Source: JANQJA01 sp040880285 (lineage in GTDB: Bacteria > Pseudomonadota > Gammaproteobacteria > Pseudomonadales > Azotimanducaceae). Taken from it: DNA of 64,000 nucleotides. The DNA lies in the NCBI GenBank assembly GCA_040880285.1, contig JBBDIT010000052.1, forward strand, positions 1 to 64,000, read 5' to 3'. Below are positions 52,323 through 60,937 of this stretch, piece after piece (the stretch's first letter is position 1; every line of letters begins with the position of its first letter). Position numbers and translations under genes: made by a program. The notes beneath the pieces are model-generated. The model ran no database searches. It was not told the origin of the DNA and was given only the letters and a program-made list of their open reading frames with translations.

Positions 52323-53345
52323 ATGGATCCTGTTACCCAGGGCGTGCTCGGCGCATCGCTGCCGCAAGCTGCAAGCAACTATGTCGTTACCCACGAGCCC
52401 GGGACAAAGCTGCGGCAGCTGGGGACCATCGGCTGGCTCGGTTGCCTGTCGGGCATGGCACCAGATCTTGATATCCTGATCCAGTCACCCACTGACCCGA
52501 TCCTGTTCCTTGAGTACCACAGGCAATTCACACACGCGCTTATTTTTATTCCAGTGGGCGCGCTCATCTGTGCAGTCATTTTTCACTTTTTTGCAAAACG
52601 TGGTCTCACCTTTGGCCAGACGTACATCGTGTGCTTTCTGGGTTATGCAACCCACGGCTTACTGGATGCCTGCACGACCTATGGCACGCAGCTCTTCTGG
52701 CCCTTCTCGGATATGCGCGTCGCCTGGAACAATGTATCCGTTGTGGACCCGTTGTTTACGCTGCCCATGGCGGCCCTGGTGATTTTGACAGTTATCCGGC
52801 GTAATCCCGCATTTGCTCGTGCGGCCCTCATCTGGGGTGCCATATACTTATTGTTTGGTGTGGTCCAGCGCGAACGCGCCGAGTGGGCCGGTTTCGAGCT
52901 TGCCCGGCAGCAAGGTCATAATCCGGTGCGGCTTGAAGCCAAACCCGGCTTTGGGAATCTTTTCCTGTGGAAGATTGTGTATGAGACCGAGACAGAATTT
53001 CATGTGGATGCGGTCCGCTTATTTTTTACTCCGAAGACCTTTCCGGGCGATAAGATCAAAAAGTTGAATGTTGTCGAAGATTTACCCTGGCTTGATCCGA
53101 CCAGCCAGCAAGCAAAGGACCTTGACCGATTTGACTGGTTTTCCAATAACTATCTCGCACTCGACAAAGTGCGGGAGAACTATGTAATCGATATTCGCTA
53201 TTCCATGGTTCCTAACGAGGTTGATGCGCTCTGGGGTATCCAATTGGACCCGACCCTAGATCGTGAAGCCCACGCCAGCTACATCACTAACCGTACTGAC
53301 AGCGCCAAAAGGCTCAACGATCTGGTTCACTTGCTGATGGATTAG
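52323..53345 (+). CDS. YdjM/YbcI-family membrane-bound metal-dependent hydrolase
   Basis: This 340-residue membrane protein starts with the signature MDPVTQGVLGASLPQAASNY. It continues with MAPDLDILI, HRQFTHALIFIPVGALI and FLGYATHGLLDACTTYGTQL, all of which carry conserved His/Asp likely to bind metal. About four to six helices are in the first 190 residues. The rest is a soluble domain. The family includes LexA-regulated YdjM and YfhO-like proteins of uncertain substrate. The ATG lies 2 bases after a stop-like break with no strong ribosome-binding site. Its stop is 46 bases from the acetyltransferase gene. Confidence 0.85.
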   Translation: MDPVTQGVLGASLPQAASNYVVTHEPGTKLRQLGTIGWLGCLSGMAPDLDILIQSPTDPILFLEYHRQFTHALIFIPVGALICAVIFHFFAKRGLTFGQTYIVCFLGYATHGLLDACTTYGTQLFWPFSDMRVAWNNVSVVDPLFTLPMAALVILTVIRRNPAFARAALIWGAIYLLFGVVQRERAEWAGFELARQQGHNPVRLEAKPGFGNLFLWKIVYETETEFHVDAVRLFFTPKTFPGDKIKKLNVVEDLPWLDPTSQQAKDLDRFDWFSNNYLALDKVRENYVIDIRYSMVPNEVDALWGIQLDPTLDREAHASYITNRTDSAKRLNDLVHLLMD

Positions 53346-53391
53346 CCTGACACTGTTATCATCAGCAACTGGTAACCGTGCTGATACCGCC

Positions 53392-54627
53392 ATGACCTAC
53401 CGAGATTATGATCCTGACAAGGACTTACCGGCTGTACGCCGTATCTGGAAAGAAGTCGGCTGGATTCGCGACGAAGAAACTGACGGCACCTATCTGGACA
53501 GCTTTTTCCGTGGCGCCAATGATGCGCTGGTGGCAACCATTGACGGTGAACCCGAGTGTGCCGTCCACAGTACCCATGGCGAAATCCTTTACCTTGATGA
53601 ACCCCTGGGCCTCGGTGGTGTAACGGCTGTCACAACATCACGCATTTCGCGCAAGCTGGGATTTGCTAAAGAACTCACCGCACAATTGCTGGCGCGCCAG
53701 GCAGAGGCTGGCATGGAAGTCAGCGCGCTTGGCATGTTTGAACAGGGCTTTTATAACAAGCTGGGATTCGGCACTGGCGCCTATGAAAACTGGATACGTT
53801 TTGACCCGGCTACACTCACGGTCGATAATGATTTCAGGCCACCACGACGTTTGCGCCAGCGCGACTACGAACAGGTGCACACGGCCCTTTGTAACCGGAA
53901 GCGCGGCCACGGCGGGGTGACTCTCTCGATGCCGGAAATGTTGCGCCTGGAGATGGGCCTTACGCCTGAACCATTCGGGCTCGGCTATTTTGACGGCCCT
54001 GGCGGAACACTCAGTCACTTCATCTGGGGCGTCGCCAACGGTGAGCATGGACCTTACGTCATCAAATTCAGCGCCTGGCAGTCAGCGGAACAATTACTGG
54101 AACTACTGGCGCTGATCAAGTCCCTGGGGGACCAGGTCAATCAGGTCTCCATGCTTGAAAACCATGAAATCCAGCTCCAGGATTTGCTGAAACAACCCTT
54201 TCGGAATCGTCGCTCGACTCGCGGTAGCGAATTCGTCAACGAGAGTCGAAGCGTTGCATTCTGGCAGATTCGTATGCTCGACATCGAAGCGTGTATCGCC
54301 AAAACGCATTTGAATACGCCCACAGTAAAATTCAACCTCGAACTCTCTGACCCTGTTGCTGATTTTCTGGATTCCGGCAGCAACTGGCATGGCCTGGCTG
54401 GTGACTACGTCATTGCCCTCGGCGCACAATCGAGTGCAAAAACCGGCAATGACAAATCACTGCCGACACTCAGAGCCAGCGTCGGCGCATTCAGCCGGTT
54501 ATGGTTCGGCATAAGGCCCGCCTCCAGCCTCGCCATCACGGATAACCTGCAAGGAGATGCCGCGTTGATTGACGACCTCGATGCGACTTTGCGCCTGCCC
54601 AAGCCGCATCCAGGCTGGGAATTCTGA
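53392..54627 (+). CDS. Eis-like GNAT acetyltransferase
   Basis: The 411 residues match the Eis-type architecture. A first GNAT domain (about 1-150) contains the acetyl-CoA-binding VTTSRISRKLGFAKELTAQL and GMFEQGFYNKLGFGTGAY. A second GNAT-like domain spans 150-290. A sterol-carrier-type (SCP2-like) C-terminal domain ends PGWEF, where the C-terminal carboxylate is the general base in Eis. Eis enzymes acetylate multiple amines in aminoglycosides and peptides. The natural acceptor of this protein is unknown. It is followed after 5 bases by a convergent, gap-truncated SDR. Confidence 0.85.
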   Translation: MTYRDYDPDKDLPAVRRIWKEVGWIRDEETDGTYLDSFFRGANDALVATIDGEPECAVHSTHGEILYLDEPLGLGGVTAVTTSRISRKLGFAKELTAQLLARQAEAGMEVSALGMFEQGFYNKLGFGTGAYENWIRFDPATLTVDNDFRPPRRLRQRDYEQVHTALCNRKRGHGGVTLSMPEMLRLEMGLTPEPFGLGYFDGPGGTLSHFIWGVANGEHGPYVIKFSAWQSAEQLLELLALIKSLGDQVNQVSMLENHEIQLQDLLKQPFRNRRSTRGSEFVNESRSVAFWQIRMLDIEACIAKTHLNTPTVKFNLELSDPVADFLDSGSNWHGLAGDYVIALGAQSSAKTGNDKSLPTLRASVGAFSRLWFGIRPASSLAITDNLQGDAALIDDLDATLRLPKPHPGWEF

Positions 54628-54632
54628 TCCGT

Positions 54633-54852
54633 TCAAGCGTTTTTGATCGTAAGGCCGCCATCGACGGGTAAGGCGACTCCGGTGATATATTGCGCTGCCG
54701 GCAAAGCCAGGCTCAACGTCGCATGGGCTACCTCCTCGGGTTCTGCATAGCGTTTTAACGCGACCCTGCGCCTTGCAAATATCTCTTTCTGGTCTTCAGG
54801 AATCCCCGCTGTCATACCGGTTCGAATCGGTCCTGGGCAAATACAATTTACG
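54633..54852 (-). CDS. C-terminal fragment of an SDR oxidoreductase, 5' part lost in a gap
   Basis: The 72 residues before the gap are an SDR C terminus: VNCICPGPIRTGMTAGIPED and EPEEVAHATLSLALPAAQYI, then TGVALPVDGGLTIKNA. The catalytic and cofactor regions would lie in the 100-N gap and beyond. Just right of the gap the sequence is already the upstream part of a plus-strand gene, so the missing piece (about 170 codons) must exceed the placeholder size. An apparent continuing frame to 55118 is not the rest of this gene. Confidence 0.8.
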
Positions 54853-54952
54853 NNNNNNNNNNNNNNNNNNNNNNNNNNNNNNNNNNNNNNNNNNNNNNNN
54901 NNNNNNNNNNNNNNNNNNNNNNNNNNNNNNNNNNNNNNNNNNNNNNNNNNNN
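54853..54952. other. Assembly gap of 100 N in an SDR gene
   Basis: The real interval must be larger than 100 bases because it has to hold the missing N-terminal two-thirds of an SDR (more than 400 bases) and the promoter side of the next plus-strand gene. The flanks share no overlap word. Confidence 0.9.
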
Positions 54953-55056
54953 AGCTCCTGTATAAGTGCATGCCCGACAGGCGCCTTCGAGTGTGCCCAT
55001 CTCCCGCCTGCGAATCAAATACGTTACTATCATTCTTTTTCCAAAGAGCTGTCACC

Positions 55057-55575
55057 TTGACTGAACCTGACGATAAACCCCGCGAGAGCCGCATCGAGAT
55101 ATCCAGGCAGGCGCTCAATTTTTCCGTAGGTCACTTCACGATCTTGTCTGCCACGAAACGTGAGAATTTGCATGGTCATAATTTTCAATTGGTCTGCGAG
55201 TTCGCAGCACCACTCGGCAAAGACGGTCTTATGTTCGACTACGGAATGTTAAAAGACGTGTTGCGTGGCCTGTGCGACGAAATTGACGAACAAATGATAT
55301 TGCCGGGAAATTCTCCTTATCTTTCTATTGAGAAGCAAGACAGCTATACAATTGCGATCTTCAATGATGAACGCATCCCTTTCCTTGAAAGGGATGTCAC
55401 AATCCTGCCCATCGCCAACGTCACTGTTGAAGAGCTGTCTCACTATTTTCTCGACAAGCTGCTTTTACATCCACACCTAAAAGATCGCGGCATCTCGGAA
55501 ATAACGATCAAAATCGGCTCCAGCCCCGGTCAATTTGGTGTCGCCACTTGGCCCAAAACAGGGAGCAGGACATGA
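55057..55575 (+). CDS. 6-pyruvoyltetrahydropterin synthase family protein (PTPS-III-like)
   Basis: This protein of about 172 residues has the PTPS/QueD fold. The zinc-binding histidines are in FSVGHFTIL and LHGHNFQLVCEF. A glutamate-arginine motif (KRENLHGHN) occupies the place where QueD and PTPS carry their catalytic cysteine. A Glu there is typical of PTPS-III-type enzymes that cleave the side chain to give 6-hydroxymethyl-dihydropterin. The last third ends ISEITIKIGSSPGQFG. TTG 55057 gives the best N terminus; the frame is open to 54970 but that part follows a gap. The gene overlaps the next SDR by 4 bases. The function as pterin or queuosine-precursor enzyme is inference. Confidence 0.75.
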   Translation: MTEPDDKPRESRIEISRQALNFSVGHFTILSATKRENLHGHNFQLVCEFAAPLGKDGLMFDYGMLKDVLRGLCDEIDEQMILPGNSPYLSIEKQDSYTIAIFNDERIPFLERDVTILPIANVTVEELSHYFLDKLLLHPHLKDRGISEITIKIGSSPGQFGVATWPKTGSRT

Positions 55576-56270
55576 AGACCCTCATCATCACCGGTGCCAG
55601 CAAGGGCATCGGGCTCTCGACCGCGCGCCTGTTCGCAGATGCCGGACATCGTGTCATTAATATTTCGAGAAGCCCGGCTCCAGACGACCGAATTGAAAAT
55701 CATAGTGTCGATCTCTCACACGCGGATTCTGAAATGCAACTGAAGGAACTATTCGACCTGCTTATCGATCCAGGAAAAATTTGCCTTGTCCACAACGCCG
55801 GCAAATTGGCCAGGGATACAGCACCAGCAACCGAAACCGATGCCTTCATTGACGTCATGGCGATCAATGTGATCGCGCCACATTTTTTAAATCAGATCCT
55901 GATCCCGAAAATGACAGCTGGCTCCAGCGTGATCTATCTTGGCTCGACTCTATCCGAAAAGGCTGTACCCGCTACCTACAGTTATGTCGTCAGCAAACAT
56001 GCGGTCGTGGGGATGATGCGTGCTACCTGCCAGGACCTCGCCGGCAAAAATATTCATACGACCTGTATCTGTCCGGGATTTACGGATACTGAAATGCTTC
56101 GCGCCCACGTCGGGGACGACGAGGAAACCCTCACCGCCATTGCCGCCACTTCGACTTTTGGTCGATTGGTGGAACCGGGCGAAATTGCTGCAGCAATCTG
56201 GTTTGCCGCCAACAACCCCGTTATCAACGGCGCAGTCATCCATACGAACCTTGGTCAGGTGGAAAGATAG
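55572..56270 (+). CDS. SDR oxidoreductase coupled to a PTPS-like gene
   Basis: This 232-residue short-chain dehydrogenase has the NADP-type motif LIITGASKGIGLSTARLF, a short NAG motif LVHNAGKLAR and the catalytic set in VIYLGSTLSEKA with YSYVVSKHAVVG. It starts by ATGA overlap with the PTPS-like gene, so the two proteins are made together. A pteridine or sepiapterin-type reductase is an attractive possibility but the active-site residues are those of a generic SDR. The stop is embedded in a 13-bp tandem repeat. The queuosine-precursor carrier gene follows. Confidence 0.82.
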   Translation: MKTLIITGASKGIGLSTARLFADAGHRVINISRSPAPDDRIENHSVDLSHADSEMQLKELFDLLIDPGKICLVHNAGKLARDTAPATETDAFIDVMAINVIAPHFLNQILIPKMTAGSSVIYLGSTLSEKAVPATYSYVVSKHAVVGMMRATCQDLAGKNIHTTCICPGFTDTEMLRAHVGDDEETLTAIAATSTFGRLVEPGEIAAAIWFAANNPVINGAVIHTNLGQVER

Positions 56271-56295
56271 GGTGGAAAGATAGGGTGGATAGATA
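56258..56295. repeat. 13-bp tandem repeat at the SDR stop codon
   Basis: Units ggtggaaagatag, ggtggaaagatag and a partial ggtggatagata run consecutively. The first contains the TAG stop of the SDR. The last unit's GGTGGA is 8 bases before the ATG of the next gene and may serve as its ribosome-binding site. Confidence 0.9.
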
Positions 56296-56297
56296 AG

Positions 56298-57056
56298 ATG
56301 GAACCACACGCTGCGCTTCGGGAAAGACGCGAGAGAGTCTTTTTACTGTTAGCAGGCTTCTTCCTTTGTGCCATGACGATGCTAAATATCATCGGTATTA
56401 CGCGTTTTATCCAGTTGGGTCCAATGGCACTGGCAGTGGGTGTGCTGCCCTATCCGCTGACATTCCTTTGTACTGACCTTATTAGTGAACTTTATGGCCG
56501 GGCCCGGGCAAATTTTCTGGTAACCGTCGGGCTGATATTGAATTTTTTTATCCTGGGGACGATGTGGCTCGCCAGCCTCATTCCCTCCGCAGCGGCCCAA
56601 CCACCCTGGCAATTAATACAGCTTGCCGAGAGCATTGCCCTGCCTAATGGTGAGGAGGTCTCCGGCTCGGTTGAATTGTTTACGCTACTCTATGCGACGA
56701 CTTCCGGTGCGGTATTTGCGTCCATGATGGCCTATATTGCAGCCCAGTACTGCGATGTGTTTATGTTTCACTTCTGGAAACGCCTGACGGACGGCAAGCA
56801 CCTGTGGCTCCGGAATAACGGCAGCACCCTTGTCTCCCAGGGCGTTGATTCCTTTATGGTTATCACCGTGACCTTCGGTGCCCAGTTCCTGGCTGGCGCT
56901 ATTAGCCTGGGTGCCTTGTTCGTGCTGATGGGCAGCAATTATCTTTTCAAGTTGTGCGTGGCATTGGCAGATACATTGCCATTTTACCTGGGAGTCCATT
57001 ATCTCAAGCGCTATCTCGAATTTACGGATGATGAAATCCGGGCACATGCGGACTGA
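56298..57056 (+). CDS. yhhQ: YhhQ-family queuosine-precursor transporter
   Basis: This 252-residue protein of the VUT/YhhQ family has about six helices. The segment VGVLPYPLTFLCTDLISELY carries the conserved Pro-Tyr-Pro/D and E residues of the family. A central VVSG-like pair and the end helices around LVSQGVDSFMVITVTFGAQF complete the carrier. YhhQ imports preQ0/preQ1. Together with the PTPS-like protein two genes upstream it suggests deazapurine or pterin metabolism. The start ATG follows the 13-bp repeat. The DUF924 gene follows after 5 bases. Confidence 0.85.
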   Translation: MEPHAALRERRERVFLLLAGFFLCAMTMLNIIGITRFIQLGPMALAVGVLPYPLTFLCTDLISELYGRARANFLVTVGLILNFFILGTMWLASLIPSAAAQPPWQLIQLAESIALPNGEEVSGSVELFTLLYATTSGAVFASMMAYIAAQYCDVFMFHFWKRLTDGKHLWLRNNGSTLVSQGVDSFMVITVTFGAQFLAGAISLGALFVLMGSNYLFKLCVALADTLPFYLGVHYLKRYLEFTDDEIRAHAD

Positions 57057-57061
57057 CCGCA

Positions 57062-57670
57062 ATGCCTGAACGCATCAGCGAGATTATCGAATTCTGGATT
57101 GGGCAGGCAGCTTCTGACCCGGAAGCTGCCGCCGGACGCAACAAGCTCTGGTACAAGCCTACCAAAGAGACCGATGACACTATCAGGCGCCGGTTTGGTC
57201 TCGATCTGGCACGAGCCGAAGCTGGAGAACTGGCCACCTGGGCCACGACACCGGGTGGATCACTCGCACTGGTCATCTTGCTGGACCAGTTTTCACGCAA
57301 CCTGTACCGCGGCACAGCAAAGGCCTATGCCAACGACACCATGGCACTCGATATCGCTCTCGATGCCATCAATTCCGGAAAGGACCAGGACCTGTCGCTG
57401 GTTGGCCGGGCCTTCCTGTACCATCCGTTACACCATTCAGAACAAATTGAAGTGCAGGACTGGAATATCCGCCTGTTTGAATCTTTACTGGCAGAGGCTG
57501 GCAGCGAATGGGAGGAGCTGATAAGCGGCTTTTTACACTTTGCAAAAGAGCATCGGGATGTCATCAGACGATTTGGCCGATTTCCACACCGGAATGTCGT
57601 CTTGAAGCGCACCAGCACCAACGAAGAGCAAGCCTATCTCGAAGGGGGTGCCAATCGATATGGGCAGTAG
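57062..57670 (+). CDS. DUF924 family protein
   Basis: The 202 residues match the DUF924 family, an all-helical TPR-like fold. Hallmarks are IIEFWIGQAASDPEAAAGRN with LWYKPTKETDDTI, the LALVILLDQFSRNLYRGTAK heart of the domain and a C-terminal FGRFPHRNVVLKRTSTNEEQ with an FPHRN motif. No enzymatic role is established for the family. It begins 5 bases after yhhQ, so it is probably co-transcribed. The conserved arginine and histidine residues in the FPHRN loop may bind an anion, but this is inference. Confidence 0.85.
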   Translation: MPERISEIIEFWIGQAASDPEAAAGRNKLWYKPTKETDDTIRRRFGLDLARAEAGELATWATTPGGSLALVILLDQFSRNLYRGTAKAYANDTMALDIALDAINSGKDQDLSLVGRAFLYHPLHHSEQIEVQDWNIRLFESLLAEAGSEWEELISGFLHFAKEHRDVIRRFGRFPHRNVVLKRTSTNEEQAYLEGGANRYGQ

Positions 57671-57701
57671 TTTATAAGGTAAGAACCTAAGGAGATTACA
57701 C

Positions 57702-58925
57702 GTGCAACTTTACACTGACGAACTAGGCATCCCCTACAACGCGGGGGCAGAGGACAGCCTTACCACTTTCAACAGGGTCATCGAAGCCTACCTGTCGTCA
57801 CGCAAGGCCGTTATGCCGCTACTTGATGACTTGATTGACAACGATCCTGAAATGCCGTTGGCCAGATGTTTTCGTGGTTACCTGCTAAAGCTTGCAGCGG
57901 ACCCACGATTCACTATGCCCTTGCTGCAAATTGTAAAGTCATTAGACCAGATCAAGTCATCGCTGACACCGCGTGAACAACAGCACGTCAAGGCGCTGGC
58001 CAGTTGGACGAACAATGACATAGACACTACCGTCGAAATCCTCGAAGGGATTCTCACGGAGTATCCCAGGGACATGCTGGCATTGCGCATCGCCCATTAC
58101 CTGCACTTTTATGCCGGTGCATCAGCCAATATTCGTGATTCAGTCGCGCGATCACTTGCGAAGTGGCATCAAGACCAACCCTTTTACGGTTATCTTCTCG
58201 GCATGCACAGTTTTGGCCTTGAGGAGTCCGGAGACTATGCGCTTGCCGAAGCACTCGGCAAGCAGGCAGTAGATCGTAATCCGGATGACATCTGGGCCGC
58301 CCATGCGGTTACCCACGTCTACCAGATGCAATCACGTTTTGATGAGGGTGTCCCCTTCGTCCAATCCCTCCTGCCAGTCTGGCAGAACGCAAATAACTTC
58401 CTCTACCACATGCACTGGCACCAGGCTCTGTGCCATATCGGTCTCGGTGAAGCAGATGCCGCTCTTGCGATCTATGATTCGCACCTGGTGCGAGCCCTGG
58501 CAGATGATTTCTACCTGGACATCTGTAACGCGGCGTCACTTCTGTGGCGACTCGAAATGGTGGGTGTGGATGTAGGGGACCGCTGGGACCCGTTACTTGT
58601 GATATCCAACGCCCGCATCACCGACAATGAGCTGTTGTTTTCAAGCATCCACTACCTGATCACGCCGGCACGGCTTGGCGACAAAAACGCAACCGAAAAG
58701 GCGCTGGCGAACTTCCGGCAATGGGCGAAATCCGAGTCCACCCAGGGACACATCTGCCGCGACGTCGGTTTGCCACTGGCAGAGGCGATTGTCGACCTTG
58801 GCGCTGGCGACGCCAGGCGCGCTCGCCGAATCCTCACGGATATCTCTGACAAGATCGTATTGATTGGCGGCAGCCACGCCCAACGTGACCTATTCAATCA
58901 ATTGCGGGAATATGCCGCTGCTTGA
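57702..58925 (+). CDS. TTC38-like tetratricopeptide protein
   Basis: This 407-residue protein consists of helical repeats and resembles TTC38. Segments are FNRVIEAYLSSRKAVMPLLD, LARCFRGYLLKLAADPRFTM and DDIWAAHAVTHVYQMQSRFD, with NFLYHMHWHQALCHIGLGEA near the middle. The start is GTG 57702 with AAGGAGA a few bases upstream. The histidine-rich WAAHAVTHVYQM and HMHWH motifs are a family feature. No catalytic domain is present; a scaffold or peptide-binding role is probable. Enoyl-CoA hydratase follows after 33 bases. Confidence 0.8.
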   Translation: MQLYTDELGIPYNAGAEDSLTTFNRVIEAYLSSRKAVMPLLDDLIDNDPEMPLARCFRGYLLKLAADPRFTMPLLQIVKSLDQIKSSLTPREQQHVKALASWTNNDIDTTVEILEGILTEYPRDMLALRIAHYLHFYAGASANIRDSVARSLAKWHQDQPFYGYLLGMHSFGLEESGDYALAEALGKQAVDRNPDDIWAAHAVTHVYQMQSRFDEGVPFVQSLLPVWQNANNFLYHMHWHQALCHIGLGEADAALAIYDSHLVRALADDFYLDICNAASLLWRLEMVGVDVGDRWDPLLVISNARITDNELLFSSIHYLITPARLGDKNATEKALANFRQWAKSESTQGHICRDVGLPLAEAIVDLGAGDARRARRILTDISDKIVLIGGSHAQRDLFNQLREYAAA

Positions 58926-58958
58926 AATTCTCATCACTTCCGGTAAGGGACCATAACC

Positions 58959-59807
58959 ATGGCTTATGAACAGATTGACTATGACGTAGCGGACAACATC
59001 CTGACAATTACATTGAACCGGCCGGAGAAACTCAATGCCTTCACCAATGTCATGTTGAAGGAATTGTTGGATGCCCTGGATCGTGCCGACGCTGACGACG
59101 ACGTCAAAGCTATTCTATTTACCGGTGCCGGCCGCGGCTTTTGTGCCGGTGCCGACCTTTCTGGCGGCGAGACAACATTCGACCAGGGTAAAGGTTCAGG
59201 AAAAATACAACCGGACGGCGGCGGCATATTGACGCTGAGATTGTTCGACTGCCTGAAGCCGGTGATTGCGGCTTGTAACGGCCCCGCCGTTGGCGTTGGT
59301 GCCACCATGCAGTGCGCCATGGACATTCGCCTGGCATCGGAAAACGCAAAATACGGATTTGTCTTCGCGAAACGGGGCATTGTGCCGGAAGCCTGTTCCA
59401 GTTGGTTCCTGCCTCGAATTGTGGGTATCAACCAGGCGCTGGAGTGGTGCTTCTCCGGGCGCGTATTCGGTGCATCTGAAGCGCTGGAAAAGCGCTTTAT
59501 CCGCAGTTTGCACAAACCCGAAGAACTCCTGCCTGCTGCCAGGGAGTTAGCCCACGAATTTGCCGATCAGACTTCGTCGGTCTCAATTGCGATGATCCGG
59601 CAAATGATGTGGAAGATGCTGGCGGCGCATCACCCCATCGAAGCTCACAAGGTGGATACACGCGGTGTCTTCTACACAGGAAAATCAGCCGACGCCCGCG
59701 AAGGCGTACAGTCGTTCCTTGCAAAGCGACCACCACAATTCCACGACAAGGTCAGTGAGAACCTGCCGGATTTTTTTCCGTGGTGGAAAACAGAAAGATT
59801 CGAATAA
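58959..59807 (+). CDS. Enoyl-CoA hydratase/isomerase family protein
   Basis: The 282 residues carry the crotonase fold. The segment ILTITLNRPEKLNAFTNVML is at the N terminus. The first oxyanion region is FTGAGRGFCAGADLSGG, the second GPAVGVGATMQCAMDIRLAS, and a potential catalytic glutamate lies in FAKRGIVPEACSSWFLPRIV. The final residues are aromatic and proline-rich, as in many non-beta-oxidation crotonases. It would hydrate or isomerise an enoyl-CoA. The chain length is not predicted. AAGGG precedes the ATG. The next gene encodes an alpha/beta hydrolase. Confidence 0.88.
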   Translation: MAYEQIDYDVADNILTITLNRPEKLNAFTNVMLKELLDALDRADADDDVKAILFTGAGRGFCAGADLSGGETTFDQGKGSGKIQPDGGGILTLRLFDCLKPVIAACNGPAVGVGATMQCAMDIRLASENAKYGFVFAKRGIVPEACSSWFLPRIVGINQALEWCFSGRVFGASEALEKRFIRSLHKPEELLPAARELAHEFADQTSSVSIAMIRQMMWKMLAAHHPIEAHKVDTRGVFYTGKSADAREGVQSFLAKRPPQFHDKVSENLPDFFPWWKTERFE

Positions 59808-59837
59808 CCTCATTGGGGGATTGAATTCCCTTTCGCG

Positions 59838-59873
59838 GGTAGCGCTTTTCGATTCGGGCTGTATAATTGCCCG
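59838..59873 (+). promoter_or_regulatory. Putative promoter upstream of the alpha/beta hydrolase
   Basis: A perfect TATAAT stands at 59862-59867 and predicts transcription start near 59874, about 30 bases before the TTG start of the next gene. The -35 is not a good match. A GC-rich stretch follows, so the element is a plausible but unproven promoter. Confidence 0.35.
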
Positions 59874-59903
59874 CTTTTGTGAAGCGCCAGGCGGGACCTA
59901 CTT

Positions 59904-60797
59904 TTGGATAGTCAGCTGTTACCTACCGAGTCTGAAATCAATCTCGGTTACACCACCATAGCCGGCAAATGGTGGGGCCCTGAAGGGGGCGAGCCCACCT
60001 TTGCCCTGCACGGCTATCTCGACAATGCCAACAGCTTTGACATGGTCGCGCCCGGCCTTACGGGGCTGCGCATATTTGCCATGGATTTTGCCGGCCATGG
60101 CTGGTCCGCGCATCGGCGGGACGGCGAGACCTATTCGGGACTCAATGACATCCGTGACGTGCTCGCGGTCGCCGATGAACTCGGCTGGGACAGATTCAAT
60201 ATCATCGGTCATTCTATGGGCGCTGAGATCGGCTCGCAGATTGCAGGCCTGTTTCCGGAGCGAGTGAACAAGCTGATCTGTATTGATGGTTACTGCGGTA
60301 CCAACGGACCAGCCGAAACCATCGGCCACCTGCGCTCATCGATTGAAGCCTCATTCAAGAAGAATTCAAAGCTGAAGGTATTTGCCACATTCAATGACAT
60401 GAAAAATCGCTTGTGTGAGGCCACCGGCCAAAATGAGTCTTCTGCGCTCTGCCTGATCAAACGTGGCCATAAAGCCGTCGAAGGTGGCTATACCTGGCGT
60501 ACAGATCCACGTATTCGCGGCTCCGGTCCGTTGGAGTTGACTTCTGACCAGTTGGACACGCTGTTGGACAAGACCGAAGCACCGACGCTCTTTATTGTCG
60601 CTGACAGGGAGAATCCCTGGTTGAAGCGCTCCATCGACGTTATAGAGCGTCGTAATGACATCAACATGACAATAGTCCACTTGCCTGGTCATCATCACCT
60701 GCATATGCAGGAACAGGCGCCTTACGTCATTGCCTTGATAAACGAGTTTGTCCAGGCCCATACCGGACAGGAATTAACTGACATTGCCTGTGGCTGA
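59904..60797 (+). CDS. Alpha/beta hydrolase, serine-hydrolase-like family
   Basis: This 297-residue alpha/beta hydrolase has the oxyanion-hole segment ALHGYLDNANSFDMVAPGL, the nucleophile elbow IIGHSMGAEIGSQIAG, an aspartate probably in FIVADRENPWLKR and histidine in HLPGHHHLHMQEQAP. The sequence resembles SERHL-type serine hydrolases and meta-cleavage hydrolases. The start is TTG at 59904 with AGGCGGGAC about 14 bases upstream, which is weak. No operon partner is certain, though the enoyl-CoA hydratase gene is directly before it. The substrate is unknown. Confidence 0.85.
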   Translation: MDSQLLPTESEINLGYTTIAGKWWGPEGGEPTFALHGYLDNANSFDMVAPGLTGLRIFAMDFAGHGWSAHRRDGETYSGLNDIRDVLAVADELGWDRFNIIGHSMGAEIGSQIAGLFPERVNKLICIDGYCGTNGPAETIGHLRSSIEASFKKNSKLKVFATFNDMKNRLCEATGQNESSALCLIKRGHKAVEGGYTWRTDPRIRGSGPLELTSDQLDTLLDKTEAPTLFIVADRENPWLKRSIDVIERRNDINMTIVHLPGHHHLHMQEQAPYVIALINEFVQAHTGQELTDIACG

Positions 60798-60937
60798 GTG
60801 CTTGCAGTTCAGCCCAGGGTTGCGATTCAGTTTGAATTGGTGATTTTGTATTAAAGCGCTGACAGCCGGCTTGTCGATGGTGACTACTCAAGTTAGATTA
60901 GATGCTGATCCTGAATGATGATAGAGGCGCTGGCCCC

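Noticed and set aside
54953..55118. 5' part of the gap-truncated SDR continuing to 55118
   Set aside because: The residues right of the gap have no SDR cofactor motif, and the opposite strand carries the PTPS-like gene.
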